64,000 nucleotides of DNA from Caballeronia glathei (GTDB taxonomy: Bacteria; Pseudomonadota; Gammaproteobacteria; Burkholderiales; Burkholderiaceae). The notes under the pieces are model-generated. The model was not told the DNA's origin. It did not search any database and saw nothing but the letters and a program-made list of their open reading frames with translations. Made by a program: the position numbers and the translations under genes. The stretch is taken from contig NZ_JFHC01000006.1 in NCBI RefSeq assembly GCF_000698595.1, positions 62,001 through 126,000 on the forward strand, written 5' to 3'. Of the stretch, positions 49,253 to 58,186 are shown in pieces; the first letter of the stretch is position 1, and each line of letters starts with the position of its first letter.

Positions 49253-49957
49253 CTAGTCCTGTGCCTCGCCGGACCCGCCGCCCGCCGCGTGCAGCGACAC
49301 GAGGCGCGCCAGCACGATGGCCGGATACAGCTGGCCGATCAGCGCTTCGAGAATCGCAAGCGATCTCGCCGCGGGCGCGAGCGGCGTGACGTCGCCAAAG
49401 CCGACGGTCGTGAGCGTGACGAAACTGAAGTAGATCCACGTCGCGTGGTCGGCCGGACGGTTCGCGTGCTCATCCATGCCGGTGAACGCCTCGCCGATGC
49501 GAACGCTGACGAGCTCGTACGCCTCGGCCCACACCACGCCGATCAGGATGTAGAGCGCGACGGCGCCGAGGATGCGGTCGAATGTCACCGTGCCGCCGCT
49601 GAACACCTTGATGCCGATGACCGCCCCGAGTATGCCCAGCGAGACGAGCGCCGTTTCGTCCGTGACGCCGGGCATCGCGCCCTCGGGCACGAGCCATGCC
49701 AGCCAGCGCACGACGATCGCGACGGCCGCGACCGCGGTAATCACCGCGAACTGCATGCGGCGGTCCGACACGGCCGCGACGCCCGTGAGCAGGATGAGCG
49801 TGAGCAGCACGTCGCGCAGGATCCGCGAGACGAGGCTTTCCGGCGCGAGCGAGAAGGGCATGACGAACACGTTGATCACCAGCAGGATGAGGAGCACGGC
49901 CATGCTGCCGATGCGCAGCCGCACCGAGCGATATCGCCACCATTGCGGGCTTTTCAT
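49253..49957 (-). CDS. Two-pore-helix type ion channel (potassium channel-like)
   Basis: 234 residues, GAGGAG ahead of the ATG at 49957. Several hydrophobic helices (IGSMAVLLILLVINVFVMPF, FAVITAVAAVAIVVRWLAWL, LGAVALYILIGVVWAEAY) are followed by a pore loop with selectivity-filter sequence SFVTLTTVGFGDVTPLAPAA and a last helix SLAILEALIGQLYPAIVLAR. TVGFGD is a K+-type filter. There is no C-terminal RCK domain, so gating would be voltage- or membrane-linked. The channel may be cation-selective; function in the organism is unknown. Confidence 0.83.
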   Translation of the reverse strand: MKSPQWWRYRSVRLRIGSMAVLLILLVINVFVMPFSLAPESLVSRILRDVLLTLILLTGVAAVSDRRMQFAVITAVAAVAIVVRWLAWLVPEGAMPGVTDETALVSLGILGAVIGIKVFSGGTVTFDRILGAVALYILIGVVWAEAYELVSVRIGEAFTGMDEHANRPADHATWIYFSFVTLTTVGFGDVTPLAPAARSLAILEALIGQLYPAIVLARLVSLHAAGGGSGEAQD

Positions 49958-50258
49958 TGCGGGCTCCTCGCCGAGCGGACGGCTGCTGCGCCGTTCTCAA
50001 TGTAGGCGAGTTCGATGAAGTAGCAACCCCGGCGTCGGAGGCAACGCGTCGCCGGCCGCCGGCGGGAGGGCCGGCGCTCAGGCGCCGGGGCGCTCCGCCG
50101 GCTTGAAAATTCCGGCGCCCTGACGGAAACTCGCGTGCTGGCGGGGCTGCGCGCATGCGTCCCGTGGTTCTGGCCGACCTCGTTTCGCCGCTTCGGCCGA
50201 TGCCGCACATGAAACGCCGAAACGCGCCCGAATTCATCACACCTCATCTGGAGCACGC
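49958..50258. other. 301-base divergent upstream region
   Basis: Lies between the minus-strand ion-channel gene and the plus-strand LysE gene. A very GC-rich block at about 50040-50130 has repeats of GCCGGC/GGCGCC able to fold. It holds the two divergent promoters. No gene supported. Confidence 0.4.
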
Positions 50259-50879
50259 ATGTCTACTGCGGGTCTTTTCCTCACCGCCAGCGGAGTCGGT
50301 CTGGCGGTTGCCGCGCCCGTCGGTCCGATGGGCATGCTGTGCATCCGGCGCACGCTTACCGAGGGCCCGCGAGCGGGCCTCTCGATCGGCTTCGGGATCG
50401 CGTGCGGAGATGCCATCTACGGGCTCGTGGCCGCGTTGGGCATGGTGAGCGTCTCGCGGTTCATGCTGGCCTACGACAAGCCGCTGCATCTCGTCGCGGG
50501 CCTCTTTCTGCTTTATCTCGGCATCCGCACGTTCATGCACAAGCCCGCGGACGACGCCGCGAACGCGGCACCCGCTCCCGCCGGCATGGGGCGCGCCTTC
50601 GCCAGTTCGCTGCTGCTCACGCTCACCAACCCTCAGACGATCATCATGTTCGCCGCGCTCTTCGCGACGCTTGCGCCGCGCGGGGCGTTCTCGCCGGGCG
50701 TCGCTTTGACGACGGTGCTCGGCGTGTTCTGCGGGTCGATTGCGTGGTGGTGTTTTCTCGTGACGGTGGTGTCGGGCGCGCGCCATGCGCTCGGCGTCAG
50801 GGTGCGCCGGCTGATCGACCGCGCCGCGGGGCTCGCGCTGGCCGGATTCGGCGTCGCGGAGATCCGGCGTTCGGTCTGA
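50259..50879 (+). CDS. LysE/RhtB-family amino-acid exporter
   Basis: 206 residues with GGAG ahead of the ATG. Six membrane helices in the LysE pattern: GVGLAVAAPVGPMGMLCIRR in the first, GLSIGFGIACGDAIYGLVAA, then SLLLTLTNPQTIIMFAALFA in the fourth. PVGP and TNPxxI are family signatures. It exports amino acids or their derivatives across the inner membrane. No adjacent regulator is seen. Its end is followed by a short repeat-rich stretch. Confidence 0.85.
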   Translation: MSTAGLFLTASGVGLAVAAPVGPMGMLCIRRTLTEGPRAGLSIGFGIACGDAIYGLVAALGMVSVSRFMLAYDKPLHLVAGLFLLYLGIRTFMHKPADDAANAAPAPAGMGRAFASSLLLTLTNPQTIIMFAALFATLAPRGAFSPGVALTTVLGVFCGSIAWWCFLVTVVSGARHALGVRVRRLIDRAAGLALAGFGVAEIRRSV

Positions 50880-50978
50880 CGCGCGCGGGACCCGCAAGCG
50901 GCCCGGAAGCACGCGCAGAAGGGGGCCCGGAAGCGCCCCGGAGGCGGGTCGGAAAGCGGCTCAGAAATCGGCTCAGAA
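50880..50978. repeat. Degenerate short repeats between convergent genes
   Basis: GCCCGGAAGC occurs at 50901-50910 and 50925-50934, and CGGCTCAGAA at 50957-50966 and 50969-50978 (the last reaching into the neighbouring gene). They sit between the LysE stop and the end of the lipocalin-like gene. No T-run is seen, and I read it as simple repeat drift, possibly a weak bidirectional terminator. Confidence 0.4.
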
Positions 50979-52088
50979 GCCCACGCGCCGTGAATAGCCC
51001 GTCAGTTCGAGATAGCCGCGCCCGGCCGTTCGCGCGCCCTGCCGCGCGGTGACGGCGCCTTCCCAGTAGATCGCGCCGGTGCTCGCGCGGCTGTCGAGTT
51101 CCTGGTCGTCCATGAGGGGCATCAGGTCGAGCGTGACTTCGCCCGCGCGCAGCTGCATCGCAACCGGATAGTCGATGCCGGTGCGCGGTGAGCGCCAGCG
51201 GCGCAATGCGCTGAAGCTCACGTCCGACGGCGCCAGTGCGGCGACGCTCCCGTCCGCGCGTCTCAATGCGCCGCCCGCCCAGAACTTGCCGCCGGTCTTG
51301 TCGCGCATCTGGAAGGCCATGAGCGCGCTGCCGTCGTCGAGATTGATGCCCGCCCAGTCCCAGCCGAGCGCCTCTTCGGCCAGATATTCGGACGACCATT
51401 CGTGATCGAGCCACGCGTCGCCGCTCACGCGCTCGGCCTTCCCCTGCCGCATGACCGTGCCGCTCACCTTCAGGTGCGGCGAGCTGTAGTAGTAGCTTGC
51501 CTGCGCGGGGCGGGGACCTTTCGAGCTGTAGCCCTGATCGCCCTGGACGAGCGGCGGCTGCGTTGTTTCGAGGACCAGCTGCAACGTGAAATCGCGTGCT
51601 TCGATCGTCGTCCGGTAGCGGTCCCCGGGCGTGCGCATGATGAACCACTTGCCGATGTGGACGTCGGTGTCGCCGTCGGCCGCCGTGGCGAGACCGAAGC
51701 CGCTGCGCGCCGAGCGCTCGTCGTGCTGCAGCTTGCCGAGCGCGGGATCGGAGATCGCGGCGTGAGCGAAGAGCAGCTCCCGGGGCGCGAAACGGCTGGG
51801 ATTGCGCTGATCGAGCGGCGGGCGCGAGCGGAAGAACGTCACCTGAAAGCCGAGCGGCGCGCCCGATGCGGTGCGCAGCCAGCCGGTCACGTACCACCAT
51901 TCGGTGCGAAATTCCGCGTGCGAGCCGTAGTCGCGCGGAAACGCCAGCGCATGGCCCGGCACCACGGCGGGGTAGACGGGCATGTCCTTCTGCTGTTCGT
52001 GGCGCTGCTCGGCGCGCGCAGCCACGAGCCACGCGCCGAGCAGCACGGCGAGCAGCGCAGCGAAGAGAAGCGGTGCGTGCCGTCTCAC
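50973..52088 (-). CDS. Lipocalin-like exported protein (AttH/CrtC family)
   Basis: 371 residues from a GTG at 52088, which overlaps the permease stop (GTGA) and has GGGAGG upstream. A signal anchor (LLFAALLAVLLGAWLVAARA) is followed by RDYGSHAEFRTEWWYVTGWL, the family hallmark EWWYVTG, and later SGDAWLDHEWSSEYL and WDWAGINLDDGSALMAFQMR. AttH-like proteins are paired with ABC permeases of the macrolide/lipoprotein type, as in the Agrobacterium att cluster; a lipid- or hydrophobic-ligand binding role is inferred. Periplasmic, possibly membrane-anchored. Confidence 0.83.
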   Translation of the reverse strand: MRRHAPLLFAALLAVLLGAWLVAARAEQRHEQQKDMPVYPAVVPGHALAFPRDYGSHAEFRTEWWYVTGWLRTASGAPLGFQVTFFRSRPPLDQRNPSRFAPRELLFAHAAISDPALGKLQHDERSARSGFGLATAADGDTDVHIGKWFIMRTPGDRYRTTIEARDFTLQLVLETTQPPLVQGDQGYSSKGPRPAQASYYYSSPHLKVSGTVMRQGKAERVSGDAWLDHEWSSEYLAEEALGWDWAGINLDDGSALMAFQMRDKTGGKFWAGGALRRADGSVAALAPSDVSFSALRRWRSPRTGIDYPVAMQLRAGEVTLDLMPLMDDQELDSRASTGAIYWEGAVTARQGARTAGRGYLELTGYSRRVGF

Positions 52089-54625
52089 CAGTCCTCCCGC
52101 ACCGCGTGTATCGCGCCCGCCGACATCGCCCGCCGCCCGCTCGCGAGCGCGGTCAGCGACGCCGCCGCGATGAGCGCGAGCGCCAGCGCCGCGAGAAGCC
52201 GCCAGGGCATGCTGAGGTCCATGGTCCAGTGAAACGACTGCGGGTTGACCACGTGGACCAGGATCAGCGCGATCGCCCAGCCGAGCACGCAGCCCGCCAC
52301 GACGCCGAGCGAGGCGAGGAGCGCGCCTTCGAGCGCCAGCATCGCGCCGATCTGCGAGCGCGTCACGCCCACGTGCCGCAGCACGCCGAACTCGCGCGAG
52401 CGGGCGAGCGCCTGCGCGCTGAAGCTCGCGGCGATTCCGAACAGGCCGATCGCGATGGCGACCGCCTCCAGCAAATAGGTCACGGCGAAGCTGCGGTCGA
52501 ACGCGCGCAGCCCCGCTTCGCGCATCGCGCCGGGCGTCGTGATGTCGAGGTGTCCGGCGCGTTGCGCGAGGCGCTCTCGCAGGCGCTCTGCGACAGCCTC
52601 GGTGGTGGCGCCCGGCGCGAGCCACAGGGCGGCGTCGGTAATGCGCGAGTCGCCGCTTGCGCGCTGGTAGTCGTCCAGATCGATCACGACCGCGCCGTTC
52701 TGGCGGACATAGTCGCGCCAGACGCCCGCCACCGTGAACGCGACCTGGCGCCCCGCGATCGGCAGCATCACGCGCTCGCCGGTGCGCATGCCGTAGAGGT
52801 CCGTCATCGCCTCGCTGACCCAGACGGGCGGCGGCTCGCCCGCACGCGGCTCGACGGGCGGGCCGGTGAGCGCGAGACGCGCCTCGGGATGCCGCTTGTC
52901 GATGGGCCGCGCGATCAGCGCCACCGCAGGCCGGCGCGGATTCAGCAGGATCTGGTTCGCGCGCGCGAACTCGACCCGGGCGACGCCGGGCGTCGCGGCG
53001 ATCGCGGCGCGCTCGGCGTCGGGGAAAAAGCCGGTGTCGCCGGTGTCGGAGGTGCGCAGGTAGAGCTGCGCGGGCAGCACGGCGTTCAGCCAGCGGTCGA
53101 CGGAATCGCGAAAGCTCGCGACCATGATCGCCATCGCCGCCATCAGGCTGAAGCTCGCGAGAATGCCGGCAAGCCCGATCGACGCGCGCCCCGGCGCCCC
53201 GGCGAGCTGCGCGAACGCGAGGTGGGGCACGGCGTGGCGCACGCTCGGCAGGATCGCGAAGGTCCAGTGGGCGAGGCGCGGCATCAGCAGGATCGCGCCG
53301 ACTAGCAGCAGGGCGACCGACACGTAGCCGAAAACCGGCAGTCCCGCGACCGGCTTCGCCTGCGTCAGCGCAGCGCCCGCCACGATGATGCCGAGCGCGG
53401 GCCACGGCGTGGAGAGGCGGCGCAATACGGTTTCCTCGTCGCCGGCCTTGAGCGCCTGCGCGGGCCGCGCGCGCGCTGCTTCCCACGCGGGCGCAAGGCT
53501 GCCGGCAAGCGACGCCGCAATGCCGAGCGCGGCAAAGCCGAGCGCGCTCGCCACGCTCGCGTGCAGCGTCGGGCGCACGCCCGGGAAATAGCCGCCGCCC
53601 AGGTCGCCGCCCCAGTAGCGCAGCACCGCCGCCGCGAGGCCGAGCCCGAGCACGATGCCGAGCACGGCGCCCGCGAGCCCCTGCGCGGCGCCTTCGGCAA
53701 GCAGCATGCGCGAGAGGCCGCCGCGCGTCATGCCGAGCGCGCGCAGCAGCGCAAGCTGCGTGCGCCGCCGGATCACCGAGAGCGCCTGCGTCGAAAACAC
53801 CAGGAACGCGCCGGTGAAGAGCGCCACGAGCGCGAGCACGTCCAGATTCACGCGATACGCCCGCGAGAGGGTCGCCGTGACGCGCAGCTTGTCCTCGGGT
53901 GCGAACGCCGCGACGCCCGCGGGCAAAAGCGGCGGCAGCGTGCGGCGAAACGCGTTCGCATCGACGCCCGGCGCGAGCTTCAGGTCGATGCGCTGGATGA
54001 GGCCGATCCGGCCGAAGCGCCATTGCGCCGCGCCGATGTCCATCACCGCGAAGCGCAGCCCCTCGCCCGCGGCGGGCAACGAACCCGCCACGCGCAGCGC
54101 GACGGTGTCGAGGCCGGTCTGCACGGTGAGCGTGTCGCCGGGTTTGAGCCCGAGCCAGGCGAGCGCGGCCGGGGAGAGAAACACGGCCGACGGATCGAAC
54201 AGGTCGAGGCGCTGCGGCTCGCCGTCAGCCTCTTTCGCGGCCGGCTGGCCGACGAGCCCGGGATTCACCGCGACCGCGCGAAACGCGTCGATGCCGAAGA
54301 GCCGCAGCGCTTCCTGCTGCCCCGGCAGGCGCGCCTCGACCTCGACGACGGGGCTCGCCTCGGCCACCTGCGGAAGGCTCGCGATGCGCGCGTAGACCGT
54401 TTCGTCGAAACCCGTGCGCGGGCCGCGGATCTCCAGGTCGGCGGCGCCCATCAGCGAGCGCGTCGCCTGCGAGAACTCGGCGAGCGCCGCATGGTTGATC
54501 AGGTGCACCGCGTAGCCCATCGCCACGCCGATCGCGATCGCGATCACGCTGAGCGCGACGCGCCCGGGATGCGCGCGCAGTTCGCCCGCGAGCAGGGTCT
54601 TCAGGAGCGCGGAGACGAGGCGCAT
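52085..54625 (-). CDS. FtsX/MacB-type ABC transporter permease
   Basis: 846 residues with about eight to ten membrane helices and two large periplasmic loops. It begins ALLKTLLAGELRAHPGRVAL, then AIAIGVAMGYAVHLINHAAL. Two FtsX cores are visible: ALFTGAFLVFSTQALSVIRR and AIAIGLFGIAASFSAQALA. RTQLALLRALGMTRGGLSRM and SREFGVLRHVGVTRSQIGAM are the conserved cytosolic coupling loops. The single protein has both halves fused, where att-type loci may have two permeases. It couples ATP hydrolysis to extraction of a lipid-like or lipoprotein substrate. Three bases downstream of the ATPase. Confidence 0.88.
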   Translation of the reverse strand: MRLVSALLKTLLAGELRAHPGRVALSVIAIAIGVAMGYAVHLINHAALAEFSQATRSLMGAADLEIRGPRTGFDETVYARIASLPQVAEASPVVEVEARLPGQQEALRLFGIDAFRAVAVNPGLVGQPAAKEADGEPQRLDLFDPSAVFLSPAALAWLGLKPGDTLTVQTGLDTVALRVAGSLPAAGEGLRFAVMDIGAAQWRFGRIGLIQRIDLKLAPGVDANAFRRTLPPLLPAGVAAFAPEDKLRVTATLSRAYRVNLDVLALVALFTGAFLVFSTQALSVIRRRTQLALLRALGMTRGGLSRMLLAEGAAQGLAGAVLGIVLGLGLAAAVLRYWGGDLGGGYFPGVRPTLHASVASALGFAALGIAASLAGSLAPAWEAARARPAQALKAGDEETVLRRLSTPWPALGIIVAGAALTQAKPVAGLPVFGYVSVALLLVGAILLMPRLAHWTFAILPSVRHAVPHLAFAQLAGAPGRASIGLAGILASFSLMAAMAIMVASFRDSVDRWLNAVLPAQLYLRTSDTGDTGFFPDAERAAIAATPGVARVEFARANQILLNPRRPAVALIARPIDKRHPEARLALTGPPVEPRAGEPPPVWVSEAMTDLYGMRTGERVMLPIAGRQVAFTVAGVWRDYVRQNGAVVIDLDDYQRASGDSRITDAALWLAPGATTEAVAERLRERLAQRAGHLDITTPGAMREAGLRAFDRSFAVTYLLEAVAIAIGLFGIAASFSAQALARSREFGVLRHVGVTRSQIGAMLALEGALLASLGVVAGCVLGWAIALILVHVVNPQSFHWTMDLSMPWRLLAALALALIAAASLTALASGRRAMSAGAIHAVREDW

Positions 54626-54628
54626 CGC

Positions 54629-55402
54629 TCAGGCCTCGGAGCGGGTGGGGTGCGTCGGGAGCGTCGATTGTGCCGGTTGTGACGGTTGCGTCGCCTGGGG
54701 AGCGTGAAAGGGTGCGAGGCCCTCGGCCGTGAGCAGCAGGATGCGGTCGGCGGTGGCGGCCGCGAGCGCCGAATGCGTCACGATCAGGCCCGCGGTGCCC
54801 GCGGCGGCGCCCGCCTTGACCCGCTCGCGCAGGAGGCGCAGCACTTGCTGCGCCGTGTCCGGATCGAGATTGCCGGTGGGCTCGTCGGCGAGTATCAGGC
54901 GCGGCGCGTGCACGAGCGCGCGGGCGATCGCCACGCGCTGGGTCTCGCCGCCCGAAAGCTCGCGCGGCAGGCTGTCGTGACGCGTTTCCATGCCAAGCTC
55001 GGCGAGCATCGCCACCGCGCGCGAATGCGCGTCGCGCCGGCTCGCGCCGTTCAGAAGGAGCGGCAGCGCGACGTTCTGCGCGACCGTCAGATACGGCAGC
55101 ACGTGAAACGCCTGGAATACGAAGCCCATCGAGCGGCGCCGCAGCAGGGTGGCCGCTTCGTCGTCGAGCGTGCACATATCCTCGCCCGCGACCACGACGC
55201 GGCCGCTGTCGGGCTTGTCGAGGCCCGCGATCAGGTTGAGCAGCGTCGACTTGCCGACCCCCGATTCGCCCATCACGGCGACGTATTCGCCGGCGCGCAC
55301 CGTGAGACTGACCGAGCGCAGCACGGTGCGGCCGTGCGTGCCGCCGTGGGCCTTCGTGATCGACTCGACTGCCAGCACGTTCGTTCCGTCCGGTGGTTGC
55401 AT
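54629..55402 (-). CDS. ABC transporter ATP-binding protein (LolD/MacB type)
   Basis: 257 residues from the ATG at 55402; no good ribosome-binding site is visible, but longer frames make no sense. Walker A GESGVGKS in AVMGESGVGKSTLLNLIAGL, Q-loop GFVFQAFHVLPYLTVAQNV, signature ELSGGETQRVAIARAL (LSGGE) and Walker B LILADEPTGNLD are all intact. The tail of about 25 residues is Pro/Thr/Ser-rich. It drives the FtsX-type permease encoded next. With the lipocalin-like gene it forms an att-like transporter. Confidence 0.88.
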   Translation of the reverse strand: MQPPDGTNVLAVESITKAHGGTHGRTVLRSVSLTVRAGEYVAVMGESGVGKSTLLNLIAGLDKPDSGRVVVAGEDMCTLDDEAATLLRRRSMGFVFQAFHVLPYLTVAQNVALPLLLNGASRRDAHSRAVAMLAELGMETRHDSLPRELSGGETQRVAIARALVHAPRLILADEPTGNLDPDTAQQVLRLLRERVKAGAAAGTAGLIVTHSALAAATADRILLLTAEGLAPFHAPQATQPSQPAQSTLPTHPTRSEA

Positions 55403-55631
55403 ATGGGGAGCACGGTCGCGAGGAGGAGAGGGCGATGTCCATTCTAGTCGCGGTTGCGGCGCCGCGCCCGAGGTCTTCCGAACGGAACGCGACTGTGCCG
55501 TGCCATTTTCGACCCCACGCAGGTCTCGCCACTGCTCGAACGGACAAAACGACGCAGCCGCTTCACAATAGGTGTTCAACTCAGGGTCATCCACCCCGGG
55601 TATTCAACCCAGCCGAGCGCACACCGCCGCC

Positions 55632-56276
55632 ATGTTGCCCGCCGAATTCCGCCACGGCACCCGCGATCCCGCCGACGGCGCCTGCGCCGAATCTGGCGCC
55701 GACCCGATCGGCGCGGCGCAGGCGAGTTTCAGCTCGCTGTCGACCTACGCCCTGACGCTGCACTCCGCAAGCGCGCACGGCGAAAACGTGCGGCTGCGCT
55801 ATGCGTTTCGCAAGCCGGGGTTCGTGCGCATGGATTTCATCGAGCCGCACGGGGGCGCGACGCTCATCTACAGTCCGCTGACGAAGGCCTCCCGGGTCTG
55901 GCCGCGCGGCTATCCTCGCTTTCCGTCGCTCGAACTCGACGCGGACAATCCGCTGATCCGCGGTCCGCACGGGCATCGCGTGGACGAATCCGATCTCGGC
56001 GCGCTGCTGCACAACATCCGCGCGCTGCAGGCGGGCGGCAGCACGTGCGTCGGCGGCGAGGAACGCGTCGGCACGCGCCGGACGACGCAGGTGGTGGTTG
56101 AGGGCGCGCCGGGGCGCACGGTGGCGCGCGTGCATCGCTATCTGCTGTGGCTGGATGCGGCGAGCGCGCTGCCGCTCAGGGTGGTGAGCGAGTCCGTGCT
56201 CGGCGAGCCGATCGATACGGTGGTCATGGACGACCTGTGTGTCGACGTGGCGCTGCCGCCGGATTTCTTCGGCTGA
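55632..56276 (+). CDS. LolA-like outer-membrane lipoprotein-sorting domain protein
   Basis: 214 residues from the ATG at 55632; an ATG at 55572 would add 20 poorly coding residues. No signal peptide is seen in either form. The domain reads AQASFSSLSTYALTLHSASA, RLRYAFRKPGFVRMDFIEPH, GATLIYSPLTKASRVWPRGY, and later YLLWLDAASALPLRVVSES, which fits the LolA/DUF1571-like beta-fold with a substrate-side basic loop. The lack of a signal is odd for a LolA relative. It is divergent from the att-like ABC operon, 229 bases from its ATPase start. Confidence 0.6.
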   Translation: MLPAEFRHGTRDPADGACAESGADPIGAAQASFSSLSTYALTLHSASAHGENVRLRYAFRKPGFVRMDFIEPHGGATLIYSPLTKASRVWPRGYPRFPSLELDADNPLIRGPHGHRVDESDLGALLHNIRALQAGGSTCVGGEERVGTRRTTQVVVEGAPGRTVARVHRYLLWLDAASALPLRVVSESVLGEPIDTVVMDDLCVDVALPPDFFG

Positions 56277-56311
56277 TTGCTTCAGCCGGAATACGTGGGC
56301 AGCCTCCGGCA

Positions 56312-57052
56312 ATGGTCACCGCGACTTTCCGCTTCTACGAGGAACTGAACGATTTCCTGCCGCCCGCGCTGCGCCGGCGCGACTTCGAGCGCACCTGCGC
56401 GCGCGCCGCGACGGCCAAGCACATGATCGAGGCGCTCGGCGTGCCGCACACGGAAGTCGAGCTGATCCTGATCAACGGGGAATCGTCGGGCTTCGGGCGG
56501 ATTCTTTGCGACGGCGACCGCGTCGCGGTGTATCCGGTCTTCGAGGCGCTCGACGTCGCGCCGTTGCTGCGCGTGCGTGAGCGGCCGCTGCGCGTGACGC
56601 GCTTCGTCGCGGACGTGCATCTCGGCGCGCTCGCGCACCTGCTGCGCATGACGGGCTTCGACACGCTCTACGACCCCGGCTTCGAGGACAGCGTGATCGC
56701 CGGCATCGCCGCGCGCGAGCACCGCATCGTCCTCACGCGCGACTGCGAACTGCTCAAGCGCCGCGACATCACGCACGGATGTTTTGTGCACGCACTGAAG
56801 GGCGAGGCGCAGCTTCGCGAGATTTTCGAGCGGCTCGACCTCGCGCGCAGCGCGCGGCCCTTCACGCTGTGCCCGCACTGCAACGCGCCGGTGCGCGTCA
56901 TCGACAGGGCCCTCGCCAGGCCGCGCGTGCCCGCGTGCGTGTACGAGGGCTACGAACGATTTACCACCTGCGACGCCTGCGGCCGCATCTTCTGGGAGGG
57001 CTGGCACCGCGAGCGCCTCTTCGCCATGCTCGAAGGGCGTCTGCCGGGCTGA
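56312..57052 (+). CDS. Mut7-C RNase-domain protein with ubiquitin-like N-terminus
   Basis: 246 residues from the ATG at 56312. Residues 1-80 are a ThiS/MoaD-like ubiquitin fold (TATFRFYEELNDFLPPALRR, ILINGESSGFGRILCDGDRV). Residues 90-165 are the Mut7-C PIN-like RNase: RFVADVHLGALAHLLRMTGF, DTLYDPGFEDSVIAGIAARE and RIVLTRDCELLKRR with the acidic residues. Residues ~180-235 hold a zinc ribbon (CPHCNAPVR and TTCDACGRIFWEG). This two-domain fusion is standard in bacteria; the RNA target is unknown. It follows the LolA-like gene after 35 bases, perhaps co-transcribed. Confidence 0.85.
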   Translation: MVTATFRFYEELNDFLPPALRRRDFERTCARAATAKHMIEALGVPHTEVELILINGESSGFGRILCDGDRVAVYPVFEALDVAPLLRVRERPLRVTRFVADVHLGALAHLLRMTGFDTLYDPGFEDSVIAGIAAREHRIVLTRDCELLKRRDITHGCFVHALKGEAQLREIFERLDLARSARPFTLCPHCNAPVRVIDRALARPRVPACVYEGYERFTTCDACGRIFWEGWHRERLFAMLEGRLPG

Positions 57053-57134
57053 TTGCACGGTGATCCGCACGATCATTCGGGCCGCGCACGCGTACAATCA
57101 AGCATCGTCTGCATCGCTTCGACAGACTTCCCCC

Positions 57135-58112
57135 ATGAGCCGCCTGCCGCGCCGCCGAATGCTTGTCGCGTCCGCCGTGGCCGCACTCGGCACGCTAGGC
57201 ACGCTCGCCGCGCACAAGGTCACCATCGCCCTCGTCATGAAATCGCTCGACGACCCGTTCGTGATCGCGATGGTGGAGGGCGCGAAAAACTATCAGCGGC
57301 ACTACGCGTCACAGCTCGACCTGACGACGCGCGGCACCGCGAGGGAAACCGACATCGACGGCCAGATCCGCCTGGTCGAGGAACTGATCGACGCCCGCAC
57401 GAACGCCATCGTGATCGCGCCCGCCGATTCCACTGCGCTCATGCCCGCGGCCGCGAAGGCGATCGGCGCGGGCATTGTCGTGATCGCGATCGACAATCCG
57501 TTCGACGCCGCCGCCGAAGAGGCCGCGGACGTCTCGATTCCGTTTGTCGGGCCGGACAGCCGCAAGGGCGCGCGGCTCGTCGGCGCGTATCTCGGCAAGC
57601 GGCTCAGGCCGGGCGACGAAGTCGGGATCATCGAGGGCACGCAAGGCGGCCACAATGCGCAGGAGCGCACCGCGGGCTTCAGGCTGGCGATGGACGCGGC
57701 GGGCGCGAGGGTCGTCGCCGTGAGCGCGAGCGACTGGAGCGCGGGGCGCGGCCGCGTCGCGGCGCTTGCGATGCTCGGCGAGCATCCGCGCCTGCGCGCG
57801 CTGCTCTGCGGCAACGACAACCTCGCGATGGGCGCGGTCGAGGCGATCCGCGCGTCGGGCAAAACGGACAAGGTGTACGTGACGGGCTACAACAACATCG
57901 AGGAGATCGACCCGATGATCCGCGACGGCCGCGTGCTGGCCACGGTCGAGCAGTTCGCGGCGAAGCAGGCGGTGTTCGGCATCGACGTGGCGCTAAAGGC
58001 GCTCGCGGAGAACCGCAGGCAGGAGGACCTGTCGCAGTTCATCGAAACGCCGGTTCAGCTCGTCACGAAGGAAACATCGAAGACGCTGCGCATGGGCGCA
58101 GTGCAGGCGTGA
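57135..58112 (+). CDS. Sugar-type periplasmic binding protein (peripla_BP_4)
   Basis: 325 residues from the ATG at 57135. An N-terminal twin-Arg-like leader (RLPRRRMLVASAVAALGTLG) suggests Tat or Sec export. The fold: VTIALVMKSLDDPFVIAMVE, GQIRLVEELIDARTNAIVIA, PADSTALMPAAAKAIGAGIV, GTQGGHNAQERTAGFRLAMD and LLCGNDNLAMGAVEAIRASG. These match ribose/galactose-type sugar-binding proteins or sensors. There is no permease or ATPase on its strand; the ribose-type transporter operon next door is convergent and has its own binding protein. It may serve that system or another. Confidence 0.82.
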   Translation: MSRLPRRRMLVASAVAALGTLGTLAAHKVTIALVMKSLDDPFVIAMVEGAKNYQRHYASQLDLTTRGTARETDIDGQIRLVEELIDARTNAIVIAPADSTALMPAAAKAIGAGIVVIAIDNPFDAAAEEAADVSIPFVGPDSRKGARLVGAYLGKRLRPGDEVGIIEGTQGGHNAQERTAGFRLAMDAAGARVVAVSASDWSAGRGRVAALAMLGEHPRLRALLCGNDNLAMGAVEAIRASGKTDKVYVTGYNNIEEIDPMIRDGRVLATVEQFAAKQAVFGIDVALKALAENRRQEDLSQFIETPVQLVTKETSKTLRMGAVQA

Positions 58113-58186
58113 CATGAGCGTGGCGGCATGCCGCCGCCACGTATGCGATGCGAAAAGTTCGTGCGCAAAAAAATGGCGCCCCGGCG

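Noticed and set aside
49162-49389. Small plus-strand frames near 49.2 kb
   Set aside because: They overlap the end of the ion-channel gene in antisense and read as Arg/Pro-rich noise.
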